A DNA stretch of 64,000 nt from Leifsonia sp. SCN 70-46 (GCA_001725325.1 MEFY01000002.1:1305559-1369558), one strand, 5' to 3'. Shown: positions 25,923 through 34,021, counted from the first letter of the stretch. Made by a program: numbers and translations. The notes: a model not told the origin generated them from the letters alone.

Positions 25923-26734
25923 CTTCCGTTCTGCCCAGAATCTCCGGGGCTATCGGGCACTCTATCTCGGAGGTGATCACAAGACCGGGCGCCCGACCCA
26001 GCTACAGGCTGGCCGAACTCAGGCCGCCGCATGGCTTCTCCGTGGTTGTAACCGAGGAAGCGAACAGCGTGCGTGCTGAGCTCACCTTGGATCCCCTCGC
26101 GTCGGATTTGAGGGACACCCTTTCCAAGAGTGAGGCGATGGAGCGTCTAGATGCGGTCGAGGCAATGCGCTCGTTCGCGAACATGGGGAACTTGGCACGA
26201 ATGCGTGTAAACGCAAACGACGTCAAAAGCGCAGCCGACTTTCCGAGAGGGTCTTGGGCATCCTTGGAAATATGGGTTGCCGTTCCGACTATTGATTCAA
26301 CGCTTGAGCTTGCCCTTGTCGACGCAGTGAGCCTCGTAATGGGTATGACCCTAACGCTGCTCGGGGTGGGCGGCGATCGACGCGGAGCCTTCGATCTCGA
26401 AGGCGAGAGACATCGAATTGAAGTGAACCGATACGAGCGCAGCCCAGCTAATAGAGCGATCGCGATCGCAATCGGTGGCTACGACTGCGGTATTTGTGGG
26501 TTTAACTTCGAGAAGTTCTACGGCCCTCTCGCAGCGGGGTACATCGAGGTGCACCATCTCACCCCAGTCTCTGTGATGGACAAGCCATCCGTGGTGGATC
26601 CTTTCCACGACTTGATCTGTCTGTGCGCAAACTGCCATCGGACTGTACACAGAAAATCTCCTCCTGTAGCTCCCGAAGACTTGAGGGTCCTCTTGCGGGC
26701 CGCCGGATCGAAGCACGTCACCGGGTCTGGCTAA
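25919..26734 (+). CDS. HNH endonuclease of the MORC-SNF2 operon
   Basis: The 271-residue protein ends in an McrA-type HNH zinc-finger nuclease: C190-x2-C193, the IEVHHLTPV motif (His212/His213), LICLCANCH (Cys236, Cys239, His240) and His244. The first 170 residues form an unrecognised domain that may contact the GHKL or SNF2 partner. It starts at TTG 25919, overlapping the previous stop by 4 bp, with GAGGAAG just upstream. As the only nuclease-like product in the operon it is the probable cleaving subunit. The stop codon lies within the leaderless promoter of the next gene. Confidence 0.88.
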   Translation: MTSVLPRISGAIGHSISEVITRPGARPSYRLAELRPPHGFSVVVTEEANSVRAELTLDPLASDLRDTLSKSEAMERLDAVEAMRSFANMGNLARMRVNANDVKSAADFPRGSWASLEIWVAVPTIDSTLELALVDAVSLVMGMTLTLLGVGGDRRGAFDLEGERHRIEVNRYERSPANRAIAIAIGGYDCGICGFNFEKFYGPLAAGYIEVHHLTPVSVMDKPSVVDPFHDLICLCANCHRTVHRKSPPVAPEDLRVLLRAAGSKHVTGSG

Positions 26735-26737
26735 CCT
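26732..26737 (+). promoter_or_regulatory. -10 element of leaderless nuclease-helicase gene
   Basis: TAACCT ends exactly 6 bp before the ATG at 26744; its first three bases are the TAA stop of the HNH gene. No ribosome site is present, so the downstream gene is probably transcribed separately and leaderless. Confidence 0.55.
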
Positions 26738-26743
26738 TCCCCC

Positions 26744-29700
26744 ATGTTCCTCCTCGACCACACCGTGGTCACATCCCCCAGCGACCTCACGACCGCGTCG
26801 AAGTGCGAGTTCGCGTTCGCGCGGCAGCTGGACGCGAAGCTTGGGCTGATCGAGATCGAGCGGGCACCCAGGGATCCGCTCGAGGCACGCGCCGCCGAAC
26901 TCGGCGACGAGCACGAGAACCGCTGGCTCGGGCACTACCGCGCCACGAGGAGCGTGGTCGAGATCGAGCGGCCGCGCATCGACAGGGAGGCGCTCAGGGA
27001 GGCCGCGAAGAACACCGAGAGGGCGTTTCGAGAAAACGCGGAGGTCGTCTTCCAAGCCACGTTCTTCGATGAGGACACGAACATGGTGGGCTTCGCCGAC
27101 TTCATCGTCCGCCAAGAAGACGGGCGCTATCGCGTCCAGGACACGAAGCTCGCGCGGTCCGTGAAGGTCACCGCGCTGCTGCAGCTCGCCGCGTACTACG
27201 AGCAGCTGCAGAGGATCGGAATCGAAGCGGACACGACGGTCGAGCTCATCCTCGGCACCGATGAGATCTCCGAGCACGACGTGCGTGACATCCTGCCGGT
27301 CTATCGCAACCGGCGGGCGCGGCTGCTGCAGATCGTGGGGGAGCGCACGCAAGCGACGGCCGCGGCTGAGTGGGGCGACCCGCGGTACGCCGTCGACGGG
27401 CGGTGCGAGTTCTGCGAGCCGGAGGTCGAGGCGAGCCGAGACCTGCTGCTCGTCGCGGGGATGCGGCCCACGCAGCGAGCCAAGCTCATCGCGGCCGGGA
27501 TTACCACGATCGACGAGCTGGCGACGAGCGAGGATGCCCCGCAGAACCTCCGGGAGCAAGCAAGGCTCCAGTTGCAGGCGAACGGACCAGTGCCGCCGTT
27601 CCAGATGTTCGCCCCCGAGCAGATCGGGCACCTGCCGCCGCCCGACCCGGGCGACATCTTCTTCGACTTCGAGGGCGACCCGCTCTACCGCGAGGGGCAC
27701 GTGTGGGGACTCGACTACCTGTGGGGGCTCGTCGACCGCGACGAGGTGTTCCACAAGTGGTGGGCGCACGACTTCGAGGCCGAGAGACAAGCTCTCGAGA
27801 GCTTCCTCGCGTGGGTGCAGGAGCGACGCCAGTACTACCCCGGCATGCACATCTACCACTACGCCTCCTACGAGAGAACGCACCTGCTCACGATCGCCGC
27901 GCGGCACGGCGTAGGCGAGCACATCGTCGACGAGCTGCTGCGCGACGAGGTGCTCGTCGACCTGTATCCGCTCGTGAAGCGGAGCGTGCGCGTGGGCGGC
28001 CGCTCCTACTCGATCAAGAAGCTCGAGCCGCTCTACATGGGCGACGAGCTGCGCGACGGGGAGGTCGCGAACGCGGCCGCATCCATCGAGCAGTACGACC
28101 TCGCGATGAAGGCCGAGGGGGAGGAGCAGGCGCGGCTGCTCGAGACCATCGCCGACTACAACAGGTACGACTGCGTCTCGACCCTGCGGCTGCACGAGTG
28201 GTTGCTGGCCCAAGCCTCGGCAAGAGGTGTGCAGCCCGGCGTGAAAGACGAGGATCTGGAGGAGCGGCCGCCGTTCGAGCCGAGCCTCCTCGCGGAGATC
28301 CTGCTGCGCACCGAGGGGCCGCAGGAGGCGCTCGAGCTCGCCTCCGCCGCCGTCGACTACCATCGCCGCGAGAACAAGTCCTTCTGGTGGGAGCACTACG
28401 CGCGCCTCGAGTACCCGGTGGAGGAGTGGCAGGACCAGCGCAACATCTTCCTCGTGACGGGCGGCGAGGTCGTGAGCGACTGGTACACGAAGACTTCCGT
28501 GAGCTATCGCACGGTCAAGCTCACGGGGGAGTGGTCGGCCGGCAGCTCCACCGAGGCGCGCGAGGCGTTCACCCTCTACGAGCCGCCCGGCCCCTACCGC
28601 GACCGCTTCATCGGCTCCGGCCTGCGGCTTCCCGTCGGCGCGCTCGATGTGTTCGCGTCCGACGACGACCCCGACGTGGTCTACGTCACCGAGAAGTGTC
28701 CAGGCGGCCAGCCCCAGTGGCAGAGGATGCCCGCCGCCATCGTGCCCGGCCCGCCTCCGCGGGCGCTCTCGCTCGAGCAGGCCATCGCCCAGGTGGGGTC
28801 GAGGCTCACCGAGCAGCCGTGGCCCAAGTCCGCCATCGGGGACCTGCTCACGCGCAACCCGCCGCGGTTGAAGAGTGCGCGGTCGGACGACATCACCGAG
28901 ACCATACGAGCCCTCGACGACTCGTACCTCGCCGTGCAGGGTCCGCCCGGCACGGGCAAGACGACCCTCGCCGCGAACGTCATCACCACACTGGTGCGTG
29001 ATCACGGCTGGCGCGTCGGGGTCGTCGCCCAGTCGCACAAGGTCGTCGAGAACGTGCTGCGCAAGCTCGTGGAGGTGGGGCTCGACCCCGCGAAGGTCGG
29101 CAAGTCGAAGGTCGACGACGACGTGCCGTTCACGGCCCTGCCCGACGACGGCCACCACAACTTCGCGGCGCGCAACGCAGACGGCTACGTCATCGGCGGC
29201 ACCGCGTGGGATCTCACCAACACCAAGCGCATCGGCCGCCGCCAGCTCGACCTGCTCGTGATCGACGAGGCCGGCCAGTTCTCGCTCGCGGCGACGATCG
29301 CCGTGAGCGTCGCCGCGCGCAACCTCATGCTGCTCGGCGACCCGCAGCAGCTGCCGCAGGTGAGCCAGGGGGTGCACCCCGCGCCCGTCGACCAGTCGGC
29401 GCTCGGGTTCATCGCCGACGGCCACGCGGTGCTGCCGGAGGAGTACGGCTACTTCCTCAGCGAGAGCTGGCGCATGCACTCCGCCGTGACGGCGCCCGTG
29501 TCCGAGCTCGCGTACGACGGCGAGCTGCGGTCGAACCCGAGCGCCGACGCGAGGATGCTCGCGGGAATCGCCCCCGGCCTCCACCCCGTGCCCGTGCCGC
29601 ACGCGGGCAACTCGACCCAGTCCGTCGAGGAGGCCGCGCGTGTCGTCGACCTCGTCACCGACCACCTGGGCCGCGACTGGAACGGGAGCCCGCTCACCGA

Positions 29701-30031
29701 GGACGACATCATCGTCGTGACGCCGTACAACGCGCAGGTCGAGTGCATCCGCGCGGCGCTCGCCGGGCATCCTCGCGTCAGGGTGGGGACCGTCGACAAG
29801 TTCCAGGGCCAGGAGGCCGCCGTCTCGATCGTGAGCATGGCCGCGTCGAGTGCCGACGACGTGCCGCGCGGGCTCGAGTTCCTGCTCTCGCGCAACCGGC
29901 TTAACGTGGCGATCTCGCGCGCCCAATGGGCCGCCTACCTGCTCTACTCACCGGGGCTGCTCGACACGCTGCCGCACCTGCCGGAGGGCGTCGCCGACCT
30001 CAGCCGCTTCATGCGGCTCGTAGGGCGCTAG
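26744..30031 (+). CDS. TM0106-type RecB-like nuclease fused to RNase H-like domain and SF1 helicase
   Basis: The 1095-residue protein has three parts. Residues about 1-230 form a RecB/Cas4-like PD-(D/E)XK nuclease (GFADFIVRQEDGRYRVQDTK, with the D..DTK catalytic core). Residues about 300-490 form a predicted RNase H-like 3'-5' exonuclease (FFDFEGDP, HYASYERT, ADYNRYDC). Residues about 690-1095 are a DNA2/UPF1-type SF1 helicase with Walker A GPPGTGKTT near 735, VIDEAGQF, GDPQQLPQ, ESWRMH, VTPYNAQ and VDKFQGQE. Homologues occur widely in actinomycetes and are proposed to act in repair or defence. GC-rich codon use differs from the operon before it, so it may be an older resident. The stop shares CTAG with a mini-gene. 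Confidence 0.9.
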   Translation: MFLLDHTVVTSPSDLTTASKCEFAFARQLDAKLGLIEIERAPRDPLEARAAELGDEHENRWLGHYRATRSVVEIERPRIDREALREAAKNTERAFRENAEVVFQATFFDEDTNMVGFADFIVRQEDGRYRVQDTKLARSVKVTALLQLAAYYEQLQRIGIEADTTVELILGTDEISEHDVRDILPVYRNRRARLLQIVGERTQATAAAEWGDPRYAVDGRCEFCEPEVEASRDLLLVAGMRPTQRAKLIAAGITTIDELATSEDAPQNLREQARLQLQANGPVPPFQMFAPEQIGHLPPPDPGDIFFDFEGDPLYREGHVWGLDYLWGLVDRDEVFHKWWAHDFEAERQALESFLAWVQERRQYYPGMHIYHYASYERTHLLTIAARHGVGEHIVDELLRDEVLVDLYPLVKRSVRVGGRSYSIKKLEPLYMGDELRDGEVANAAASIEQYDLAMKAEGEEQARLLETIADYNRYDCVSTLRLHEWLLAQASARGVQPGVKDEDLEERPPFEPSLLAEILLRTEGPQEALELASAAVDYHRRENKSFWWEHYARLEYPVEEWQDQRNIFLVTGGEVVSDWYTKTSVSYRTVKLTGEWSAGSSTEAREAFTLYEPPGPYRDRFIGSGLRLPVGALDVFASDDDPDVVYVTEKCPGGQPQWQRMPAAIVPGPPPRALSLEQAIAQVGSRLTEQPWPKSAIGDLLTRNPPRLKSARSDDITETIRALDDSYLAVQGPPGTGKTTLAANVITTLVRDHGWRVGVVAQSHKVVENVLRKLVEVGLDPAKVGKSKVDDDVPFTALPDDGHHNFAARNADGYVIGGTAWDLTNTKRIGRRQLDLLVIDEAGQFSLAATIAVSVAARNLMLLGDPQQLPQVSQGVHPAPVDQSALGFIADGHAVLPEEYGYFLSESWRMHSAVTAPVSELAYDGELRSNPSADARMLAGIAPGLHPVPVPHAGNSTQSVEEAARVVDLVTDHLGRDWNGSPLTEDDIIVVTPYNAQVECIRAALAGHPRVRVGTVDKFQGQEAAVSIVSMAASSADDVPRGLEFLLSRNRLNVAISRAQWAAYLLYSPGLLDTLPHLPEGVADLSRFMRLVGR

Positions 30032-30165
30032 CGGCGGGGCAGCGTGATCGGCCCCGTGAGGGGCAGCTTCGTCAGGTCGATCGGGAGGTTGTCCGGATCG
30101 GGCATGGTCTGCGTCGGCGGTTCGAGCACGGGGGTCGCCGACTTGGTCGAATGTTTGCCGGTCAT
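30028..30165 (-). CDS. 45-residue proline-rich mini-protein
   Basis: ATG at 30165 opens a frame starting MTGKHSTKSATPVLEPPTQ and ending LTKLPLTGPITLPRR: basic, Pro/Thr/Leu-rich and disordered. Its stop shares CTAG with the convergent helicase gene. The length (45 aa), the proline content and the gene arrangement resemble the mini-gene at 19113-19250, though the sequences are not alike. A weak GGAATG lies upstream. Function unknown; real translation is uncertain. Confidence 0.4.
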   Translation of the reverse strand: MTGKHSTKSATPVLEPPTQTMPDPDNLPIDLTKLPLTGPITLPRR

Positions 30166-30220
30166 GCAGACATTCCACGCCGACGGGGCCTCGAAAAACA
30201 GCCCTTGACGGAACCGCGAC

Positions 30221-30700
30221 TTAGTGGTCGCCGCCCGCGTCGTGGGACTGCTGCTCCTGGTCCTGCTGCTGGGCGTCGTCGGCCTCCGTGACACCGTCGG
30301 TGAACGTGTACATGAGGCAGCTGCCCCACGTCGCGTCGACCGCGGCGACCACGCGCAGGGAGCGGTCGGGGTTGGTGAACTCCGCGTAGCCGTCGGCCGC
30401 GAGCGTCTGGGTGTAGCCCGCATCGAGCAGGAGCTGGCTCGCCGTCGCGAGGTCGGCGACGAGGTCCTTCGACTCGACGAACGCGGCCCAGATGTTGCCG
30501 GCGTGCGCGAAGTGCAGGAGGGTGCCGTCGAACAGCGGCACATCCTCCTTGGGGAATCCGACGGGGTAGCCGACGACCTCGCCGTCGGCACCGCCCTCAG
30601 CAGACGAGGATTCGCCGTGCGCGGGCTCCTCGGACGCCGCGGCGCCGGAGCATCCCGCGAGCGCGAGGATGAGGGCAGCGCCCACGAGAACCTTGATCAC
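30221..30700 (-). CDS. Secreted lipoprotein, function unknown
   Basis: The 159-residue protein begins with a lipoprotein signal (MIKVLVGAALILALAGC, lipobox LAGC, Cys17), then a Ser/Glu/Gly-rich linker. A small folded domain follows (PKEDVPLFDGTLLHFAHAGNIWAAFVESKDL, repeated aromatic residues, TNPDRSLRVVAAVD), ending in a Gln/His/Asp tail. It would be anchored on the outer face of the membrane. I do not recognise the domain. GTG start at 30700 with TAGCTT exactly 6 bp upstream (leaderless). Confidence 0.75.
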   Translation of the reverse strand: MIKVLVGAALILALAGCSGAAASEEPAHGESSSAEGGADGEVVGYPVGFPKEDVPLFDGTLLHFAHAGNIWAAFVESKDLVADLATASQLLLDAGYTQTLAADGYAEFTNPDRSLRVVAAVDATWGSCLMYTFTDGVTEADDAQQQDQEQQSHDAGGDH

Positions 30701-30706
30701 GCGACG

Positions 30707-30712
30707 AAGCTA
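30707..30712 (-). promoter_or_regulatory. -10 element of leaderless lipoprotein gene
   Basis: Minus-strand TAGCTT ends 6 bp before the GTG at 30700, so the predicted transcript starts at the start codon. Confidence 0.5.
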
Positions 30713-30753
30713 CCCGACCGATATACCGATCGGGGTACAAGACGCGCCGCGTG

Positions 30754-30772
30754 TCTCTCGACAATCGAGAGA
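30754..30772 (-). terminator. Terminator hairpin of phoU
   Basis: TCTCTCGA pairs perfectly with TCGAGAGA across a 3-nt loop, 10 bp after the phoU stop. There is no U-tract, typical of this GC-rich genome. Confidence 0.55.
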
Positions 30773-30781
30773 GGTGGCGAC

Positions 30782-31435
30782 CTAAGCGGACGGGGAGACC
30801 CAGTCGCCCGTCGCGAGGTACTGGACCTTCTTCGCGATGGAGACCGCGTGGTCCGCGAAGCGCTCGTGGTAGCGCGAGGCGAGGGTCGCGTCGACGGTGT
30901 CGACCGCGGCGCCCTTCCACGTCTCGCCGAGCACCTTGTCGAACACCGAGAGGTGCAGCGCGTCGATCTTGTCGTCGTCGTTGCGGATCTCCTCGGCGAG
31001 CTTCGTGTCCTCGGTCTTGAGCAGCTCGACGAGCTTCTTCGCGATCGCGACGTCGAGCTCGCCGAGCGAGGCGAACGTCGGGCGCAGCGATTTGGGCACG
31101 ACCTTGTCGGGGAAGCGGTAGCGCGCGAGCTGCGCGATGTGCTCGGCCATGTCGCCCATGCGCTCGAGCGACGAGCTGATGCGCAGGGCCGAGACGACGA
31201 TGCGCAGGTCGCGCGCGACGGGCTGCTGGCGGGCCAGGATGTTGATCGCGAGCTCGTCGAGCTCGCGCGCCGCCGTGTCGATCTTGTCGTCGTCGGCGAT
31301 GACGGACTCCGCGAGCGAGACGTTGGACTCGTTGAAGGCGCGCGTGGCGTTCTCGATCGACTCGGCGACGAGGGTCGAGATCTCGACGAGGCGGTCCTGC
31401 ACCTCTCGCAGCTCCTGCTGGAATACTTCGCGCAC
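30782..31435 (-). CDS. phoU: Phosphate-signalling protein PhoU
   Basis: The 217-residue protein is two tandem three-helix bundles with metal-binding E/DxxxD motifs (ISSSLERMGDMAEHIAQLARY and SRYHERFADHAVSIAKKVQYL). PhoU links the Pst transporter to the sensor kinase and keeps the phosphate regulon off when phosphate is plentiful. It diverges from senX3-regX3 across a gap holding a PHO box. GTG start with GAAGGG upstream. Length is normal for actinobacterial PhoU. Confidence 0.95.
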   Translation of the reverse strand: MREVFQQELREVQDRLVEISTLVAESIENATRAFNESNVSLAESVIADDDKIDTAARELDELAINILARQQPVARDLRIVVSALRISSSLERMGDMAEHIAQLARYRFPDKVVPKSLRPTFASLGELDVAIAKKLVELLKTEDTKLAEEIRNDDDKIDALHLSVFDKVLGETWKGAAVDTVDATLASRYHERFADHAVSIAKKVQYLATGDWVSPSA

Positions 31436-31498
31436 GCTTTAGTCCCTTCGTTGTGGGCATAGCGAACCCACACGGCTCAAGCCACAGTGCCCCCGCAA

Positions 31499-31527
31499 GG
31501 TTAACGCTCGGTGCTCCTGGCATGAAC
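31499..31527 (-). promoter_or_regulatory. PHO-box direct repeats between phoU and senX3
   Basis: On the minus strand three 7-mers recur with 4-bp spacers: GTTCATG, GAGCACC, GTTAACC (31527-31499). They match GTTCACC in 5, 5 and 6 of 7 positions, the 11-bp periodicity of PhoP/RegX3 sites. The 165-bp gap holds no gene, and control of both divergent transcripts from here is plausible. Confidence 0.6.
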
Positions 31528-31587
31528 ATCGCCTGAAGTGCAGCGGATGCGGGCGGCCTCCGGCACCACGGTGCGGCGGAGTGAAAC

Positions 31588-31593
31588 TAATCT
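31588..31593 (+). promoter_or_regulatory. -10 element of senX3
   Basis: TAATCT ends 7 bp before the ATG at 31601 with no ribosome site between them, predicting a transcript that starts at or one base before the start codon. Confidence 0.5.
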
Positions 31594-31600
31594 AGACCCC

Positions 31601-32755
31601 ATGGACACCGCGTGGCTGGTACCGGCCGCACTCGCGTTCGGCATCCTCGTCGGCGCCGGCGTCTTCGGGATCGTCCTCGCGGCCGCGCGACGGGGCCAGC
31701 GGGCGGTGGATGTCGTGAGCACGGCGGTGCCGGACGGCGTCGACCAGGTGCTCGACGCGCTCGAGTCCGCGGGCGTCGTGATCGACCCCTCCAACAACGT
31801 CGTCAAGGCCTCCCCGGGCGCCCACAGCCTCGGCCTCGTGTGGAACCAGCAGCTCGTGCATCCCGAGCTCACCAAGCTCGTCGACGGGGTGCGCCGCACG
31901 GGCGAGCCCGTGAGCGAGGAGCTGCACCTCTCGCGCGGGCCCTTCGGCGACGCGACCATCTACCTCTTCGTGCGCATCGCGCGGCTCGGGGCGCGGTACA
32001 TCCTGCTGCTCGCCGAGGACCGCACGGAGTCGTACCGCCTCGAGGACGTGCGCCGCGATTTCGTCGCCAACATCAGCCACGAACTCAAGACGCCCATCGG
32101 CGCCGTGGGCCTGCTCGCCGAGGCGCTCGTGAGCGCGAGCGACGAGCCCGAGCAGGTCAAGCGCTTCGCGAAGCGGCTCACGAAGGAGTCGGAGCGCCTC
32201 GCGCGCATCACGCAGGAGATCATCGAGCTCTCGCGCCTGCAGGCGACCGACGCGCTCGAGAAGGCGGAGCTCGTCGACATCGACCACGTCATCGCCGTCG
32301 CGATCGACCAGAACCGCGTGCTCGCCGACTCCCACAAGGTGCAGCTCGTGAGCGGCGGGGATGCGGGGGCCGAGGTCTACGGCGACGAGACGCTGCTCGC
32401 CGTGGCCCTGCACAACCTCGTGTCGAACGCCATCCAGTACTCGCCGCAGAGCACGCGCGTGGGCATCGGCGTGAGCAACCGGGACGGCATCGTCGAGATC
32501 GCCGTGACCGACCAGGGCGTCGGCATCCCCGATGAAGACCAGGACCGCGTCTTCGAGCGCTTCTTCCGCACCGACCCCGCCCGCAGCCGCCACACCGGCG
32601 GGTCGGGCCTCGGCCTGAGCATCGTCAAACACGTCGTGCAGAACCACGGCGGCGACGTGCGCGTGTGGTCGCAGCCCGGCCACGGATCCACCTTCACCAT
32701 CAGGCTGCCCGAGGCGAACCACGCCGCAGCCGCATCGTTGGGAGCACAGCAATGA
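31601..32755 (+). CDS. senX3: Sensor histidine kinase SenX3-like (phosphate sensing)
   Basis: The 384-residue kinase has one N-terminal transmembrane helix (about 5-28), a PAS-like domain (about 45-140), then the H-box NISHELKTPIG with His160. The N-, G1- and G2-boxes follow (LHNLVSNAIQYSP, VTDQGVGIPDEDQDRVFERFFR, GGSGLGLSIVKHV). It autophosphorylates and passes phosphate to RegX3. The very short extracytoplasmic part suggests that phosphate status is sensed through Pst/PhoU rather than by direct binding. A TAATCT -10 stands 7 bp before the ATG. Stop and regX3 start overlap (ATGA). Confidence 0.92.
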   Translation: MDTAWLVPAALAFGILVGAGVFGIVLAAARRGQRAVDVVSTAVPDGVDQVLDALESAGVVIDPSNNVVKASPGAHSLGLVWNQQLVHPELTKLVDGVRRTGEPVSEELHLSRGPFGDATIYLFVRIARLGARYILLLAEDRTESYRLEDVRRDFVANISHELKTPIGAVGLLAEALVSASDEPEQVKRFAKRLTKESERLARITQEIIELSRLQATDALEKAELVDIDHVIAVAIDQNRVLADSHKVQLVSGGDAGAEVYGDETLLAVALHNLVSNAIQYSPQSTRVGIGVSNRDGIVEIAVTDQGVGIPDEDQDRVFERFFRTDPARSRHTGGSGLGLSIVKHVVQNHGGDVRVWSQPGHGSTFTIRLPEANHAAAASLGAQQ

Positions 32756-33432
32756 CCCGCATCCTCATCGTCGAAGACGAACCCTCGCTGAGCGAGCCGC
32801 TCGCGTTCCTGCTAGAGCGCGAGGGCTACGAGACCTCCCTCGCCGAGGACGGGCCCGCCGCGCTCGCCGAGTTCGACCGCGCGGGAGCCGATCTCGTGCT
32901 GCTCGACCTCATGCTGCCCGGGCTGCCCGGCACCGAGGTGTGCCGCGAGCTGCGCACGCGCTCGAACGTGCCCATCATCATGCTCACGGCCAAAGACAGC
33001 GAGGTCGACATCGTGGTGGGGCTCGAGCTCGGCGCCGACGACTACGTCACGAAGCCGTACTCGACGCGCGAGCTGCTCGCGCGCATCCGCGCGGTGCTGC
33101 GCCGCCGCGTCGAGAGCGAGGACGACGACGAGGCCGTGCTCGAGGCGGGCAGCGTGCGCATGGATGTCGAGCGCCACACCGTGACCGTCGACGGCAGTCC
33201 CGTCGCCATGCCCCTCAAGGAGTTCGAGCTGCTCGAGCTGCTGCTGCGCAACGCGGGCCGCGTTCTCACGCGCGGACAGCTCATCGACCGGGTGTGGGGC
33301 GTCGACTACTTCGGCGACACCAAGACGCTCGACGTGCACATCAAGCGCATCCGCTCGAAGATCGAGAAGAGCCCGTCGGAGCCCGTCATGCTCGTGACGG
33401 TGCGGGGGCTCGGCTACCGCTTCGAGGCGTAG
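32752..33432 (+). CDS. regX3: Response regulator RegX3-like (OmpR/PhoB family)
   Basis: The 226-residue regulator has a receiver domain with acidic pocket EDE at 8-10, phospho-acceptor Asp52 in LLDLMLPG, and Lys in TKPYSTREL. A winged-helix domain follows (PLKEFELLELLLRNAGRVLTRGQL...WGVDYFGDTKTLDVHIKRIRSKIE...VTVRGLGYRFEA). In actinomycetes this family activates the phosphate regulon by binding 11-bp direct repeats; matching repeats occur at pstS and phoU here. It is translationally coupled to senX3. Confidence 0.93.
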   Translation: MTRILIVEDEPSLSEPLAFLLEREGYETSLAEDGPAALAEFDRAGADLVLLDLMLPGLPGTEVCRELRTRSNVPIIMLTAKDSEVDIVVGLELGADDYVTKPYSTRELLARIRAVLRRRVESEDDDEAVLEAGSVRMDVERHTVTVDGSPVAMPLKEFELLELLLRNAGRVLTRGQLIDRVWGVDYFGDTKTLDVHIKRIRSKIEKSPSEPVMLVTVRGLGYRFEA

Positions 33433-33443
33433 CCCGTAGAGAC

Positions 33444-33950
33444 CTAGCGCTCGACCTCGGCCGGGATCAGGTCCTTGTACTCGGGGTGCGCGTCGGCGTT
33501 CATGACGGGCACGAGCAGCTGCTTGCCCTCGTGGTCGCCGTACTGCACGTACACGGGGAAGAGCGCGCCGAGCTTGACGCCCGGGTTGAGGATGATGATC
33601 TGCGTGTCGTCGACCGAGGTGCCGTAGGTCGACACGTCGCCCGGGTTCACCGACTTGGTGGTCGTCGTCTTCTCGCCGCCCGACTCGTACTGCATCGACA
33701 CGTTGGCCGTGCGGGTGCCGGAGTTGACGAGGGTGATCATGAGGCTGATCGCGCGGCCGTCTTCGTTGATGAGGGCGATCGCGTTGCGCACCTGGACGCT
33801 GCCGATGTCGGTGCCCACGCCGTCGCTCGGGTCGTACTGGATGAGCGTCGCCTGGTTGGCGATGAACGTGCATCCGGAGGTGCCGAGCACGAGGGCGCCG
33901 GCGAGGATGACGGAGGCGGCGGTACGGGCGGCGACTGAGCGAGCTATCAC
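33444..33950 (-). CDS. Conserved actinobacterial lipoprotein
   Basis: The 168-residue protein has a signal peptide with lipobox GTSGC (Cys27), followed by a beta-rich domain (QVRNAIALINEDGRAISLMITLVNSG, VNPGDVSTYG, ILNPGVKLGALFPVYVQYGDHEGKQLLVPV). Its overall pattern is like an immunoglobulin- or copper-chaperone-type sandwich, but no metal ligands stand out. Homologues I recall occur beside senX3-regX3/carD in Microbacteriaceae. GTG start with TAAGCT exactly 6 bp upstream, so leaderless. Function unknown. Confidence 0.78.
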   Translation of the reverse strand: MIARSVAARTAASVILAGALVLGTSGCTFIANQATLIQYDPSDGVGTDIGSVQVRNAIALINEDGRAISLMITLVNSGTRTANVSMQYESGGEKTTTTKSVNPGDVSTYGTSVDDTQIIILNPGVKLGALFPVYVQYGDHEGKQLLVPVMNADAHPEYKDLIPAEVER

Positions 33951-33956
33951 GCTGCC

Positions 33957-33962
33957 AGCTTA
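33957..33962 (-). promoter_or_regulatory. -10 element of leaderless lipoprotein gene
   Basis: Minus-strand TAAGCT ends 6 bp before the GTG at 33950. It is one of the clearest leaderless arrangements in the window. Confidence 0.55.
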
Positions 33963-34021
33963 CCGGTGGGGGCCGCGGGCGGCGGACAAGTTAGGCAACC
34001 CTTACTTCGAAGTCGCTGTGA

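Noticed and set aside
15492-26743. CRISPR array or insertion sequence associated with the defence island
   Set aside because: No regularly spaced repeats, cas genes, transposases or terminal inverted repeats were seen there.
26351-29926. A very long open frame (about 1190 codons) on the minus strand opposite the nuclease-helicase gene
   Set aside because: It is rich in Arg, His, Gly and Val with no motif. Such antisense frames arise because GC-rich third positions suppress stop codons; the plus-strand protein has full helicase and nuclease motifs.
30717-30740. Near-palindrome CCCGACCGAT/ACCGATCGGG upstream of the lipoprotein gene as an operator
   Set aside because: Symmetry is imperfect and the motif is not repeated; evidence is too thin to call a site.
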